The notes: generated by a model from the sequence alone, not told the origin. DNA of 64,000 nucleotides from Acinetobacter soli (GCF_000760595.1 NZ_BBNM01000004.1:124001-188000); one strand, 5' to 3'. Counted from the stretch's first letter, positions 49,027-59,054 are shown. Translations and numbers: made by a program.

Positions 49027-49572
49027 ATGCCATTAATCATCGGAATTGATCCAGGTTCGCGTTTAACCGGTTATGGAATCATTGAAAAAAATGGAAATGA
49101 CCTACGTTTTATCGATGCCGGTACGATTCGCACCGAAACCCAAGGAATGCCTGAGCGATTAAAACGAATTTTTGCTGGCGTTGAACGCATTGTAAAGTTT
49201 CATGGCCCAACCGAAGCTGCGGTTGAGCAAGTATTTATGGCACAAAACCCAGATTCTGCTTTAAAACTCGGTCAAGCACGCGGCGCTGCGATTGCTGCAT
49301 TGGTCAATTTAGATCTAGACGTGGCTGAATATACCGCACGTCAGATCAAACAATCGGTGGTTGGATATGGCGCAGCCGACAAAGAGCAAGTGCAAATGAT
49401 GGTCATGCGTATTTTGAGCTTAACCATCAAACCACAAGCAGATGCTGCGGATGCCTTGGCTGCTGCAATTTGCCATGCCCATGCATCGGGCAATATGAGT
49501 AAATTTGCAGTGCTCAATGCACTTGGCGGTATGGCCAGAGGCCGCAGCAGATACAGTAGCCGGCGTCGTTAA
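49027..49572 (+). CDS. ruvC: Crossover junction endodeoxyribonuclease RuvC
   Basis: RuvC cleaves Holliday junctions during recombinational repair. The 181-residue protein starts [19 protein letters not shown] with the first catalytic Asp8, has the acidic [12 protein letters not shown] motif and the late [13 protein letters not shown] with the final aspartates. A 30-codon N-terminal extension is possible, but the family starts at ATG 49027. The ruvAB genes are not adjacent, as is usual in Acinetobacter-like genomes. Confidence 0.96.
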   Translation: MPLIIGIDPGSRLTGYGIIEKNGNDLRFIDAGTIRTETQGMPERLKRIFAGVERIVKFHGPTEAAVEQVFMAQNPDSALKLGQARGAAIAALVNLDLDVAEYTARQIKQSVVGYGAADKEQVQMMVMRILSLTIKPQADAADALAAAICHAHASGNMSKFAVLNALGGMARGRSRYSSRRR

Positions 49573-49580
49573 AATGAAAT

Positions 49581-51050
49581 CTAAGGATTAACAACCTGAT
49601 AGATCGCATCAAGCATTTGGTGCGCCTGAATCCCTCGTTGGCCCGATTGCGCCAGTCGATCACCTGCCTGTCCGTGTAAAGTCACAATATCCGATAACGA
49701 AATATGTGTATCGAGTTGTGCTTTCAGGCTGGCAATCATACCTGCCAGTACATCCCCCATACCCGCCGTGCCCATGCCGGCATTGCCAGTTGTACAGATC
49801 CAGAGCTGATCTGGCTCCAAAATAAGACTACCAGCACCTTTGAGTACCCATTGTCCGGAAAATCGCTGATAAAGCTGCTCAATGGCAGTCACTCGATCTT
49901 GTTCGATCTCTTTAGCAGAAGTATTTAGTAATCTCGCCGCCTCGCCAGCATGAGGGGTGAGATATACGTTTTGTGAAAATGTGAAACTGTGTTCAGCTAA
50001 AAACCAGAGTGCATCGGCATCGATGACTAGATGTAATTCAGTGCGTTTCAGTAATACAGGACACCATTTCATAAACTGTTTTTCTGACCATTCATCACGG
50101 CCAAGCCCCATACCAAAACAAACCGAATCGATTTGCTGAAGTAGAGTCAGAATTTCATCTGAAGTTAAAGCTTGAATGTCTTTAATCATGATGTTGGGCG
50201 CTCGTGCCAAAATAGCAGCATGATGAGTCGCATCACAAACCACAGTCACTTTTCCGGCGCCAGCATGAAAGGCTGCTTCTGCTGCCATAATCACCGCGCC
50301 GCCCATATCACGATGGCCACCAACAACCAGTACATGGCCATATGTTCCTTTATGTCCAAAGGCTTGGCGTTTAGGCAATATAATCTTGGCAGACTTTAAA
50401 AGTGCGGTCGCTCGCAACGAAACGTCAGGTGGAAGCAAGTTAATCAGTTCAACTTGTCCAGAGAACTCAGAACCTTGCCCTGTATGCAGTCCAATTTTGT
50501 GGGCAAGCACGGTATAGGTAATATCTGCTTTAATTGCTATAGGTAAGCACTGCCCCGTATTTGCATTTAAGCCACTAGGTAAGTCAATCGCCACTTTCAA
50601 CCCCGAAAGCTGATTAAAGTGCTTAATCACCGTCTGCCAGTCTGAGTCGAGGTTACGATTTAAACCATGACCAAATAGCGCATCGATATGACAATCATAT
50701 ACATCGGGTACATCGAAAGATGAATGAATATTAAGCTGATGCCTACGCGCAGTTTGTACGGCCTGCGCAAGATCTGGAGATTCACCTGCCGGGGCAGCAA
50801 AAATAGTAACCTGATAACCCGCTTGCTGAAGATAAGCCGCCAGAAAATAACCATCACCTGCGTTATTCCCCATTCCACACCAAACCGCGATTTTACGAAC
50901 ACTTAGGCTATTTTTTTGAATGAAATGATCTAATTTATTGCAAATCGACCATGCAACCTGTTGCATAAGCCCGAGCGATGAATTTTGCTTTTGGAACCAT
51001 CGTTGTTCCCATGCTCGGATCTCTTGGCTGTGATAAACTGCTGCATGCAT
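49581..51050 (-). CDS. nnr: Bifunctional NAD(P)HX epimerase / dehydratase
   Basis: This enzyme repairs hydrated NADH and NADPH. The N-terminal YjeF domain (about 1-215) epimerises NAD(P)HX, with a WCGMGNNAGDGYFLAAYL motif. The C-terminal domain (about 225-489) is the ATP/ADP-dependent dehydratase, with GGHRDMGGAVIMAAEAAFHAGAGKV, LTPHAGEAARLL and GTAGMGDVLAG motifs. Total 489 residues, as expected. ATG 51050 has GGAG upstream; a 23-codon extension overlapping queG is less likely. It is divergent from queG, with 27 bases between the start codons. Confidence 0.94.
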   Translation of the reverse strand: MHAAVYHSQEIRAWEQRWFQKQNSSLGLMQQVAWSICNKLDHFIQKNSLSVRKIAVWCGMGNNAGDGYFLAAYLQQAGYQVTIFAAPAGESPDLAQAVQTARRHQLNIHSSFDVPDVYDCHIDALFGHGLNRNLDSDWQTVIKHFNQLSGLKVAIDLPSGLNANTGQCLPIAIKADITYTVLAHKIGLHTGQGSEFSGQVELINLLPPDVSLRATALLKSAKIILPKRQAFGHKGTYGHVLVVGGHRDMGGAVIMAAEAAFHAGAGKVTVVCDATHHAAILARAPNIMIKDIQALTSDEILTLLQQIDSVCFGMGLGRDEWSEKQFMKWCPVLLKRTELHLVIDADALWFLAEHSFTFSQNVYLTPHAGEAARLLNTSAKEIEQDRVTAIEQLYQRFSGQWVLKGAGSLILEPDQLWICTTGNAGMGTAGMGDVLAGMIASLKAQLDTHISLSDIVTLHGQAGDRLAQSGQRGIQAHQMLDAIYQVVNP

Positions 51051-51077
51051 TTTGAATTCTCCGTTATTTTTTAATTT

Positions 51078-52181
51078 ATGCCACTTGATCAGCCGCATGG
51101 CAGCATTCCCCTTACCCAAGATGATCCAGAAGAACTCAAAAGCTGGATTAAATCGCAGGCCTTAGCGCTGGGTTTTTCTGATTGTGTCATCGCTAAACCA
51201 GATGCTCAAGACCAAATGCCACGTTTTAAAGAGTATTTGAAACGTGGTTATCATGCCGATATGCATTATCTGGCAGAAAATCTCGATAAGCGTGCCGACC
51301 CAACCCTACTGGTGCCGGGCACCAAAAGCATTATTTGTGTGCGCATGAATTATCTAGTGGAAAGCCCCAAGCCTCGATATGTGCCCGATCAACCCAACTC
51401 GGCCATTATTGCGCGTTATGCACGTGGGCGCGATTACCATAAGGTCATGCGTGGGCGCCTTAAAACATTGGCTGGAATCATTAAAGCGCGCGTTGGTGAG
51501 TTTGAATCACGTCCATTTGCCGATTCTGCGCCAATTTTTGAAAAATCACTGGCGGAGAGTGCCGGAATGGGCTGGACGGGCAAGCACACCCTACTCATTC
51601 ATAAAAAATCTGGCTCTTTTTTTGTGCTAGGTGAACTATTTACCTCTTTGGAATTACCCTTTGATCAGCCTGCCACAGCACATTGTGGCTCATGTACCGC
51701 CTGTATTGATATTTGTCCAACCCAAGCGATTGTAGAACCGTATATGCTGGATGCACGCAAATGTATTGCCTATTTAACCATTGAATATAAAGGCATCATT
51801 GCTGAAGAATTAAGAGCTGGTATTGGTAATCGTATTTTTGGATGTGACGATTGCCAGCTCATTTGCCCGTGGAACAGTTTTGCAAAAATAGCGTCAATTC
51901 CGGACTTCAACCCGCGACATGGATTAGATAATATTTCACTACTTGAAATATGGACATGGAATGAGGCCACATTTTTGGCAAATACTGAAGGTAGCCCAAT
52001 TCGGCGAACTGGCTTTCAATCATTTAAACGCAATATTGCGATTGGTTTGGGAAATGCACCCTACTCAGATGAAGTCATCGAGGCCTTAAAAATGGCGCGC
52101 GAACAGCATGATGAAATTGTACAAGTTCATATTGATTGGGCAATTGAACAACAATTGAAAAAACAATACCAGATCCATTAA
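51078..52181 (+). CDS. queG: Epoxyqueuosine reductase
   Basis: QueG reduces epoxyqueuosine to queuosine in tRNA, using cobalamin and two [4Fe-4S] clusters. The 367-residue protein shows the reductase domain with YARGRDYHKVMRGRL, then the two ferredoxin-like clusters: CGSCTACIDICPTQAI near residue 210 and CDDCQLICPWN near residue 260. These are diagnostic. No clear Shine-Dalgarno precedes ATG 51078, so translation could be weak. It is divergent from the NAD(P)HX repair gene; this pair is often linked in gammaproteobacteria. Confidence 0.96.
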   Translation: MPLDQPHGSIPLTQDDPEELKSWIKSQALALGFSDCVIAKPDAQDQMPRFKEYLKRGYHADMHYLAENLDKRADPTLLVPGTKSIICVRMNYLVESPKPRYVPDQPNSAIIARYARGRDYHKVMRGRLKTLAGIIKARVGEFESRPFADSAPIFEKSLAESAGMGWTGKHTLLIHKKSGSFFVLGELFTSLELPFDQPATAHCGSCTACIDICPTQAIVEPYMLDARKCIAYLTIEYKGIIAEELRAGIGNRIFGCDDCQLICPWNSFAKIASIPDFNPRHGLDNISLLEIWTWNEATFLANTEGSPIRRTGFQSFKRNIAIGLGNAPYSDEVIEALKMAREQHDEIVQVHIDWAIEQQLKKQYQIH

Positions 52182-52241
52182 AAAATGATGTTTTTTGCCC
52201 TTCGGCTTTGGCACGAATTCTGTATGATTAGGAACTAGTAA

Positions 52242-53255
52242 ATGCAATCATCATGGACTATGACAATGACATTACGTAATGATTGGACTCGTGACGAAAT
52301 CCAAGCACTCTACGATCAACCTTTTTTAGATTTGGTATTTCAGGCACAACAAGTGCATCGTGAGCATTTTTCTGCCAACACGATTCAAGTAAGTACGTTA
52401 CTTTCAATCAAAACAGGTAAATGCCCGGAAGATTGTAAATATTGCTCTCAATCTGCACATTATGATTCTAAATTAGAAGCAGAAAAGCGTATTGCCGTCG
52501 ATAAAGTTATTTTAGAAGCGAAAGCTGCTAAAGAATCTGGCTCTTCACGTTTTTGTATGGGTGCTGCATGGCGTAATCCGCACGAACGCGATATGCCTTA
52601 TGTGCTTGAAATGGTTCGCGAAGTAAAATCACTGGGCCTTGAAACATGTATGACACTTGGTATGCTGAATCAGTCCCAAGCTGAGCGTTTAAAAGATGCT
52701 GGATTAGATTATTACAACCACAACCTCGATACATCACGCGAGTACTATAACAATATTATCAGTACCCGTACCTTTGATGATCGTTTGAATACGCTTGATC
52801 ACGTTCGTGGTGCAGGCATGAAAGTGTGTAGTGGTGGTATTGTGGGCTTGGGCGAACAGAAACAAGATCGAATCGGTTTGTTACATGAGCTTGCAACGCT
52901 TCCAATTCATCCTGAATCTGTGCCAATTAATATGCTGGTGCCAATTGAAGGCACGCCATTGGCAGAAGTTGAAAAATTAGATGTGACTGAATGGATTCGT
53001 ACCATTGCTGTAGCACGTATTATCATGCCACAGAGTTATATTCGTCTCTCGGCAGGCCGTGAATCTTTGAGTGATTCAGATCAAGCATTGGCATTTATGG
53101 CAGGTGCAAACTCCCTATTTTCCGGTGACAAACTTCTCACTACACCAAACGCTGGTGAAGGTAAAGATCAGATCTTGTTTGCAAAATTAGGCCTTGTTGC
53201 AGAAAAACCAAAAGTATCTGTACGTGCCATGGCTGTCGATGCAATGTCAGCTTAA
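52242..53255 (+). CDS. bioB: Biotin synthase
   Basis: This radical-SAM enzyme inserts sulphur into dethiobiotin. The 337-residue form, or 329 from ATG 52266 ([13 protein letters not shown], the usual N-terminus), contains the cluster motif [16 protein letters not shown], the later [13 protein letters not shown] and the C-terminal [21 protein letters not shown]. Length and motifs are typical. It is monocistronic here, separate from other bio genes. The shorter start at 52266 is possible and perhaps more likely. Confidence 0.97.
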   Translation: MQSSWTMTMTLRNDWTRDEIQALYDQPFLDLVFQAQQVHREHFSANTIQVSTLLSIKTGKCPEDCKYCSQSAHYDSKLEAEKRIAVDKVILEAKAAKESGSSRFCMGAAWRNPHERDMPYVLEMVREVKSLGLETCMTLGMLNQSQAERLKDAGLDYYNHNLDTSREYYNNIISTRTFDDRLNTLDHVRGAGMKVCSGGIVGLGEQKQDRIGLLHELATLPIHPESVPINMLVPIEGTPLAEVEKLDVTEWIRTIAVARIIMPQSYIRLSAGRESLSDSDQALAFMAGANSLFSGDKLLTTPNAGEGKDQILFAKLGLVAEKPKVSVRAMAVDAMSA

Positions 53256-53273
53256 GTTCAGTTGGTACGAAAA

Positions 53274-53299
53274 GCCCTCAAGTCATTTGAGGGTTTTTT
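53274..53299 (+). terminator. Rho-independent terminator after bioB
   Basis: CCCTCAA / TTTGAGGG with a short loop and T run, about 20 bases after the stop. It abuts the stop of the convergent small gene. Confidence 0.85.
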
Positions 53300-53498
53300 A
53301 TATTGATGTCACTAAATTTCCATATTTTGCAGTTAAGTACATTCCTTCTCGAATCAGATCTTCACCTAGTGCGTGACATACCCGTAATTGGTTTGTTGCT
53401 GTATCATAATGTAGTGAATCAAAAATATCAGGATGATGAAATAACCAGATAATGGTTTCACTCAAATCTCGCGTTACTACATGGTCGACTTTTGACAT
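53298..53498 (-). CDS. Small hypothetical protein
   Basis: The 66-residue protein begins MSKVDHVVTRDLSETIIWLF and has a moderately hydrophobic middle. I do not recognise it. It has a weak A-rich ribosome-binding region upstream. It lies at the edge of the AT-rich region but its codon use looks normal. Single copy here; function unknown. Confidence 0.55.
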   Translation of the reverse strand: MSKVDHVVTRDLSETIIWLFHHPDIFDSLHYDTATNQLRVCHALGEDLIREGMYLTAKYGNLVTSI

Positions 53499-53713
53499 TT
53501 CGTTTCTTTAACAAATCCAAAAATATTCAAGAATAATCATAATTGTTAATCCACATAAAATAAAGTGTAGCATTTAATGCTAATTGGATAAGTACGTATT
53601 CTTTAATTTTTCTCTTATTAAAATTTATATGTAAAAATCAAAGATGGAAAACGAGTTTCCCACCTTTCAACTAAATATATTTCTATATCTAGTTTATCTT
53701 ATAAAAATTAAAA

Positions 53714-54160
53714 TCAAACACTGTTTGGTTTGAGTGTATAAAAGCTATCTTTCTGCTTAGAAAGTAAATTAATAAATTCAGGAATATTACCAATTGACAA
53801 AGTATATGGATTAAATTCATCAATATTATATTCAGAGAAAAAATTAACAATTTCCTTGTGAAAAATAGCATATTTCATATGCCATTTAGAAAATAATCTG
53901 TCTGTTACATCCTCACAATACATTAATTCACAATTTTCATGACGAGGATCGTTTAAGATTTTGTTATGAAAAAGATCATTAATTTTGATTTTGTTACCTT
54001 CAAGACACTGAACGAAATAGCCATTTCCATAATAAAGTGCACCACAAATAGCATTTGGGGTATTAAAATTTAATGCTTCAGTTAAAATATTAAATAATTC
54101 ATTCATTGGATTATCGCATTCTTTTAACTTACTCACATACAGCATTCTTGCATCGCTCAT
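53714..54160 (-). CDS. BLUF-domain blue-light receptor, copy 1
   Basis: The 148-residue stand-alone BLUF protein binds FAD and senses blue light. Key residues of the photocycle are present: Tyr8 in LYVS, Asn33, Gln51 in FVQCLEG and Trp93/Met95 in KWHM. The remaining C-terminal 50 residues form the helical cap, and no output domain is fused, so it must act through a partner. ATG 54160 is preferred over an upstream in-frame start because the BLUF fold begins there. A close paralogue lies at 56400-56846, including similar upstream DNA. Acinetobacter BLUF proteins affect motility and biofilm in light; that role is inferred. Confidence 0.93.
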   Translation of the reverse strand: MSDARMLYVSKLKECDNPMNELFNILTEALNFNTPNAICGALYYGNGYFVQCLEGNKIKINDLFHNKILNDPRHENCELMYCEDVTDRLFSKWHMKYAIFHKEIVNFFSEYNIDEFNPYTLSIGNIPEFINLLSKQKDSFYTLKPNSV

Positions 54161-55057
54161 ACTTGTCTCGATATATAATAATTTAAAAAAATTAAAATAA
54201 TACAAATACTTGCTGAAGGGATTTGTGCTTTTAATCACTTAAAGAATACTCTAAACTTCTTGTATAAGTAATGACTAAAATGAAAAATATTCTTTTTTGA
54301 TCAACTTTTAACAAATATTGATAGAATCTGCCGTTATATTAAAAATATATTTAAAAACAAACACTTATTCTAATAATGTAGATTTATTGATAACTTACAG
54401 AGATTAATTAATATTATTCCACACCTTAAAAGTGTGACAAATTTAACAATTCTATTGCAAATTGATACATATTTTTATTTTATCCTTAGCAGATCTGTTG
54501 AATTTATACCCACTATAAATGATTGAATTTCATACAAAAAAAGTTTTTCATATCACTTTTCCTAAATTTCCATTTACGGATATCTCGATATCATTTAGCA
54601 AATTTGATACCGTACCCACGCTTATTGCTAACTCATGCTTTGATGCTCTGATCTAGATGGATGTTCTTTATCTACTTCAAATCTCTTACATTCACCAATG
54701 GGCTTTGTTGGAGTGATTGATCTATAAATAATCAAAGTATATATGCCATACTGTGTATTATCTTTCCTTTACAACAAGCATCTTTCGGAGTCATTAAAGC
54801 TTAAAATAGAGCTTACCCGTTCAATTTATTAATAAATCGCCAAAAACAATTCGAGTTGGTTAATAATTGTCTTTGATTGCTTTACTCAACAAGATGACAT
54901 GAGCTAGAATCCGAATGTTTTGCAATATAGCGTTTTTTTTGCAATTTTTTTGAGAGTTTACTCTGTTTCTACTTAATAAAAAACTTGTAATATATTTTGA
55001 AATTCGCTAAGATTGCGCTCAACGCAAATTGTTTGAAATACAATAACTTGCGATATA
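54161..55057. other. AT-rich gene-free stretch upstream of the tRNA
   Basis: About 900 bases, very AT-rich. The left part (to about 54317) is homologous to the upstream flank of the second BLUF gene. The remainder shows no gene, no phage or transposase remnant I can identify. A TACAAT hexamer at about 55040 could be the tRNA promoter -10. Confidence 0.4.
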
Positions 55058-55134
<77 letters not shown>

Positions 55135-55142
55135 TATAAAAC

Positions 55143-55177
55143 AACCACTTAGGTGCATTAATCCTAAGTGGTTTTTT
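55143..55177 (+). terminator. Terminator after the tRNA gene
   Basis: AACCACTTAGG / CCTAAGTGGTT is a perfect stem with a nine-base loop followed by T's. Confidence 0.9.
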
Positions 55178-55583
55178 AATGCTTGAAATTCATGCAAGCA
55201 CTATGTAACCAGTTCATCTTTTCTGGCTCATTAAAGATTATGATGCTCTCTTCTTTTACCTCGCTACAGAGCAATAGGCAATGAGCAATGTCCCCTACTA
55301 AAATTAATCATAGACGCTTATTTATTAATGAGTACTAACTTTGTGAGTCAAGAATTAGTAGCTATTGAAGTTAGGTTCATGAAAGAAAACGTCGTACATG
55401 TAGTTGTATGTTGAGAGTATGACAAGTCAGCTAGATGACTAAAATATTATTTTTAGACTTTTGTTAAATCAAAATAAAATTAGCGAGATAGTTTTACTCA
55501 GTCATTGCATGAAATTTCTATACTCACTAATTTTAAATTCTAATTAATTTAAATCCATTGGCTGGAAATAATATCAAATTTTA
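55178..55583. other. AT-rich stretch between tRNA and DUF333 lipoprotein
   Basis: About 400 bases with no ORF I can support and no recognisable repeat or element. Direct repeats of the tRNA 3' end that would mark an integration site were not seen. Confidence 0.35.
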
Positions 55584-56051
55584 TTAATAAAGTTGATTCA
55601 CTGAGTCTTCTTGAACGCCGAATACACCATCTGTCTTTTCTATTTCATTAACAATTTCTTTTACCTTAGATTGAGGAACAGAGACTACAATGATACTTAA
55701 ATTATCTAATATATATACTGTTTCTAATTTTTGATTCTGTATTTTACTCAAAACTTTTTGCTTCTTGGCAGCATCATAATGAACTATGAAGTTAGTATGA
55801 TCTTGTTGATGAGCAGATCTAAATAGCTCCCATGCATCTACTTCTGAACCATCTGAAAGCTTACAAAATGCAAACTCATCACCAGCTAAATTTTTTTTGG
55901 TGAAAGATTTTCCACCTATTTTTTCACAATGAACATTGGCAGGATTGGCCATACCAATTGATTTAATATTATTAGTATTACTAATACCACTAGATGTGCA
56001 TGCAGTGAACAAAAGTGATGAGGCTAGTGTTCCAATTAGGGTTTTTTTCAT
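55584..56051 (-). CDS. Lipoprotein with DUF333 and I9-like inhibitor domain
   Basis: The 155-residue protein has a lipoprotein signal with lipobox FTAC (Cys18). Residues about 32-75 form a DUF333 module (IGMANPANVHCEKIGGKSF, FCKLSDGSEVDAWELFR), paralogous to the protein at 20037-20471. The C-terminal 70 residues (NFIVHYDAAKK, ETVYILDNLSIIVVSVPQSK, then a conserved GVFGVQEDS) look like an I9/subtilisin-propeptide inhibitor fold. I infer an outer-membrane or periplasmic lipoprotein that inhibits subtilisin-type proteases. ATG 56051 gives the signal; a fourteen-codon upstream extension is unlikely. Confidence 0.85.
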   Translation of the reverse strand: MKKTLIGTLASSLLFTACTSSGISNTNNIKSIGMANPANVHCEKIGGKSFTKKNLAGDEFAFCKLSDGSEVDAWELFRSAHQQDHTNFIVHYDAAKKQKVLSKIQNQKLETVYILDNLSIIVVSVPQSKVKEIVNEIEKTDGVFGVQEDSVNQLY

Positions 56052-56399
56052 AAGATCATAAACTAGCTGAGGAAAAAGGATATTATCAGACAAAATTATT
56101 CGGTGAAGTATGATAAATGTATTTATTCCGATTTGAAAATTTTTAGAAAACCTTTATTAACCCTTACTTTAGATAATAATTTACTTAAAAAATTAGAATG
56201 AGAAGATGAAAAAATGGGTATTTCGTTTTATGATTTCTTTAAGAGTCGAAATGACTACGCAGAGCTACTCATGGAAGTAGCTCAATGATGGATTCTCAAA
56301 CACATGCTAGATCATTTTGAGTCAGCATAAAATTTTCGTAAGCTTTATATAAACAAGCCTCCAATCAAGGCTTTCAGCAGCATACTATAAAGATCAGAT
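56052..56399. other. Intergenic stretch with possible broken micro-gene
   Basis: AT-rich DNA between the DUF333 lipoprotein and the second BLUF gene. It holds one small ORF discussed separately (56214-56330) and otherwise nothing recognisable. Confidence 0.4.
56214..56330 (+). pseudogene. Possible micro-gene interrupted by an in-frame TGA
   Basis: ATG 56214 opens 24 codons (MGISFYDFFKSRNDYAELLM, then EVAQ) to a TGA at 56286. The same frame continues for 13 sense codons (WILKHMLDHFESA) to TAA at 56328. Both parts are amphipathic and in frame, so a point mutation in a short gene or the start of a truncated gene is possible. An A-rich region, no strong Shine-Dalgarno, precedes it. It may equally be chance. 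Confidence 0.22.
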
Positions 56400-56846
56400 C
56401 TACATATTGTTGAGCTTGAGCGTATAGTAGCTATCCTTCTGTTTAGAAAGCAAATTAATAAATTCAGGAATGGTATCGAACGATAGCGTATATGGATTAA
56501 ACTGATCAACATTGCTTTGAGAGAAAAAATTCACGATATCTTTGTGGAAAATCGCATATTTCATATGCCATTGAGAAAATAGTCTTTCTTTAATGTCCTC
56601 GCAATACATCAGTTCGCAATTTTCATGACGTCGATCATTTAAGATTTTGTTATGAAAAAGCTCATTAATTCTGGTTTTATCACCTTCAATACATTGAACG
56701 AAATAACCATTTCCGTAGTAAAGTGCACCACAAATTGCATTTGGGGCATTATAGTTCATTGATTCAGTCAAAATGTTGAATAATTCATTCATTGGATTAT
56801 CACACTCTTTCAACTTACTTACATACAGCATTCTTGCATCATTCAT
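56400..56846 (-). CDS. BLUF-domain blue-light receptor, copy 2
   Basis: The 148-residue protein is a close paralogue of the one at 53714-54160. It starts MNDARMLYVSKLKECDNPMN and keeps the photochemical residues Tyr8, Asn33, Gln51 and Trp93/Met95 (QWHM). Most differences are conservative, and none touches the flavin site visibly. Like copy 1 it has no output domain. The DNA upstream of both genes is also similar, so they arose by segmental duplication. Partner and signal output are unknown; the two may have different partners or expression. Confidence 0.93.
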   Translation of the reverse strand: MNDARMLYVSKLKECDNPMNELFNILTESMNYNAPNAICGALYYGNGYFVQCIEGDKTRINELFHNKILNDRRHENCELMYCEDIKERLFSQWHMKYAIFHKDIVNFFSQSNVDQFNPYTLSFDTIPEFINLLSKQKDSYYTLKLNNM

Positions 56847-57876
56847 ACTTATCTCGATCTAACATAATTTTAAAGAAATTAAATAATACAAATGCTTGCT
56901 TGGGAGATTTGTGCTTTTAATTACGGAAAGATTACTCTAAGTAGATTTGACAAGTAATGACTTCTCGAAAAAAAAACGTATTTTTTAAGTAAATTTTAAC
57001 AAATAAAAGATTCGTGATATTTTTCTAAAAAGTTTTGCCATAAATTAAAAAAATTTATAAAAATCAATTTCTTAATCAAAAAATTAGTAATGATAAATAT
57101 TTTTAATTGAGAATTATTACTAATCATAAAAAATTAACGAGACTTAATATACATTTCCATTGCAAAATACAACATGTTTGTACAATTTTATTGAGTACAG
57201 ATCAGTTCATTTTTTCCAATTTCTTAGTAACTTAATTCAAGTTGTATAAATTTCAATCAATGGCTTTTATGAAATTTTTATGTATAACCTCGAATCGTGG
57301 ATAAGAAATTGTCTTGCAAAATAAGGGGAAATGAATAGAGCCATAAGCTTTTCTTATGCTTACAAGTTTTGGATAGGAGAAGTATACGCGAATTCTGGTA
57401 ATTACCTATGTTATGATGTATTTTGAAGTGAAATCATGTGATCATCGCACCATATTTTATTCTTTACGGTCTGGCTTCATGCATGTTAAGAGTTTTGGCA
57501 ATATCGCATAGGAAATTCGTACTTTCCTTCTCTTGAATGAGTTAAAAATAAAAGAGTACTGGGAAGACGAATAATAAGTTGCTTATGCAACATCTGTATG
57601 AAAATAAGGTTGATCAGTTTACTTTTTTTAAAAATTACTTCTCGTATTAATTTTTCATTTTAGATCAATTAGTATTCATAATAAGAATTAATTCTGCTGT
57701 TAGTTCTCTTGGTTATTCCTGCTTCTAGCATTCATATTTTGATATTCACTCTTGATCTTATTTGTATACCCTGCCTAAGCAGGGCGAATAATCAAAATTA
57801 ATTTAGATCAATAAACTATATGAATTGATAAAATGTAGTAGCAAAAAAATAATTTTATTTCATATGCAATATTCAT
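56847..57876. other. Large AT-rich gene-free stretch
   Basis: About 1 kb. The left 150 bases are the duplicated BLUF flank. The rest has no supportable ORF. A small perfect hairpin CCCTGC-CTAA-GCAGGG (57769-57784) lies about 90 bases beyond the butanediol dehydrogenase stop and might end that operon, although no strong T run follows. No transposase or phage remnant was recognised. Confidence 0.4.
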
Positions 57877-58938
57877 TTAAGGATGAACAATAATTTTTAC
57901 AGCAGACTCATTATTATGAATCAATGTTTCAAAGCCTTTAGAAACAAGATCATCTAAAGCAATCCGTTGGGTAATAAAAGGTTCTAGATTAATCTTGCCT
58001 TGCTCAACTAAACGAATAGTTTCCTGATGGTCATTGACGTAAGCTATCGTGCCACGAATATCTAGTTCTTTCATTACTACGCTATGTACATTAATCGTGG
58101 CAGGATGGCTCCAAATAGAAACAATTACAACGACACCCGTTGGTTTCATCGCTGCGACGAGTGTATCCATAACTTTATTCACACTACTACACTCAAAAGC
58201 AACATCTACACCGCGGTCTTGAGTAATTTTCATTACTTCATTTACCACATCAACCTGAGATGGATCCAGTACATAATCGGCAACACCAGCCTCTATCGCT
58301 TTTTCTTTACGCTTTGCACTTAGCTCAGTGATGATAACCGTAAGACCTTTGGCCTTTAAAATTGCGGATAAAAGTAAGCCTATTGGGCCAGCTCCACCAA
58401 CCAATGCTACATCACCTGCTTTTGCACCACTTCTGACATAGGCGTGATGACCAACAGATAAAGGTTCTATCAACGCTGCTTGGTCTAAAGGAATATCATT
58501 TGAAATAGGATGTACCCAACGGCGTTGAACTGCAATTTTTTCAGAAAGACCGCCACCCCTCCCGCCTAAACCAATAAAATTCATATTTTTTGATAAATGA
58601 TACTTATCATGTGGGCCAGTTGGTACATCGTCAGCAATAATATAGGGTTCAACTACGACATGTTGTCCAATTTCGATATCATCTACGCCTTCACCAACTG
58701 CATAAACCACACCTGAAAATTCATGTCCCATTGTTACAGGTGCCGACTCTCCTGAAATTGGATGTGGATGACCACATGGTGGAATAAAAATTGGCCCTTC
58801 CATGAATTCATGTAAATCTGTACCGCAAATACCACACCATGCAACCTGAACTCCAACGGTGCCTGGAAGTACTTTCGGCTCAGGGATATCTTCAATTCGA
58901 ATATCCCCTCGGTCATAAAAACGAGCTGCTTTCATCAT
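57877..58938 (-). CDS. bdhA: 2,3-butanediol dehydrogenase (zinc-type, MDR family)
   Basis: This zinc-dependent enzyme interconverts 2,3-butanediol and acetoin with NAD. The 353-residue protein (or 352 from the second ATG) starts MMKAARFYDRGDIRIEDI, has the catalytic zinc site CGICGTDLHEF and GHEFSGVVYAVGEG, and the NAD-binding GGAGPIGLLLS. It lies at the end of the aco operon, as in other acetoin-using bacteria, so it feeds butanediol into acetoin breakdown. The SDR relic directly upstream suggests it may have replaced or outlived a second reductase. Confidence 0.95.
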   Translation of the reverse strand: MMKAARFYDRGDIRIEDIPEPKVLPGTVGVQVAWCGICGTDLHEFMEGPIFIPPCGHPHPISGESAPVTMGHEFSGVVYAVGEGVDDIEIGQHVVVEPYIIADDVPTGPHDKYHLSKNMNFIGLGGRGGGLSEKIAVQRRWVHPISNDIPLDQAALIEPLSVGHHAYVRSGAKAGDVALVGGAGPIGLLLSAILKAKGLTVIITELSAKRKEKAIEAGVADYVLDPSQVDVVNEVMKITQDRGVDVAFECSSVNKVMDTLVAAMKPTGVVVIVSIWSHPATINVHSVVMKELDIRGTIAYVNDHQETIRLVEQGKINLEPFITQRIALDDLVSKGFETLIHNNESAVKIIVHP

Positions 58939-58962
58939 GTATTCCTTATGTTGATACTAACG

Positions 58963-59044
58963 CTAAACCATTCCACCATCTGTCAAAATAAACTGACCTG
59001 TAACGTAATTAATCCAACTTTATTGTTTAAATCTCTAGACACAT
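58963..59044 (-). pseudogene. Relic of a deleted short-chain dehydrogenase (acetoin/diacetyl reductase)
   Basis: Between lpd and bdhA the minus strand keeps a ribosome-binding site and start (AAGGAGTCCGCAATG, ATG at 59044-59042), a short scar, then the C-terminal end of a short-chain dehydrogenase in frame: WINYVTGQFILTDGGMV, stop 58965-58963. That tail (YVTGQ...DGGMV) is the hallmark of the SDR family. The body of about 240 codons is missing. In related aco operons an SDR acetoin(diacetyl) reductase sits here, so this is an internal-deletion remnant. The join could also be a sequence or assembly matter. Confidence 0.75.
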
Positions 59045-59054
59045 TGCGGACTCC

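Noticed and set aside
54690..54735. GGGCTTTGTTGG-like words resembling insertion-sequence ends
   Set aside because: No matching inverted partner, target-site duplication or transposase ORF was found nearby, so an insertion-sequence relic is not supported.
57769..57784. CCCTGC-CTAA-GCAGGG hairpin as terminator of the aco-bdhA operon
   Set aside because: The stem is perfect, but no T run follows and it lies 90 bases downstream; I mention it only within the gap description.
58734..58916. Small minus-strand frame inside butanediol dehydrogenase
   Set aside because: It lies in an alternate frame of a clear enzyme gene and shows no independent signals.
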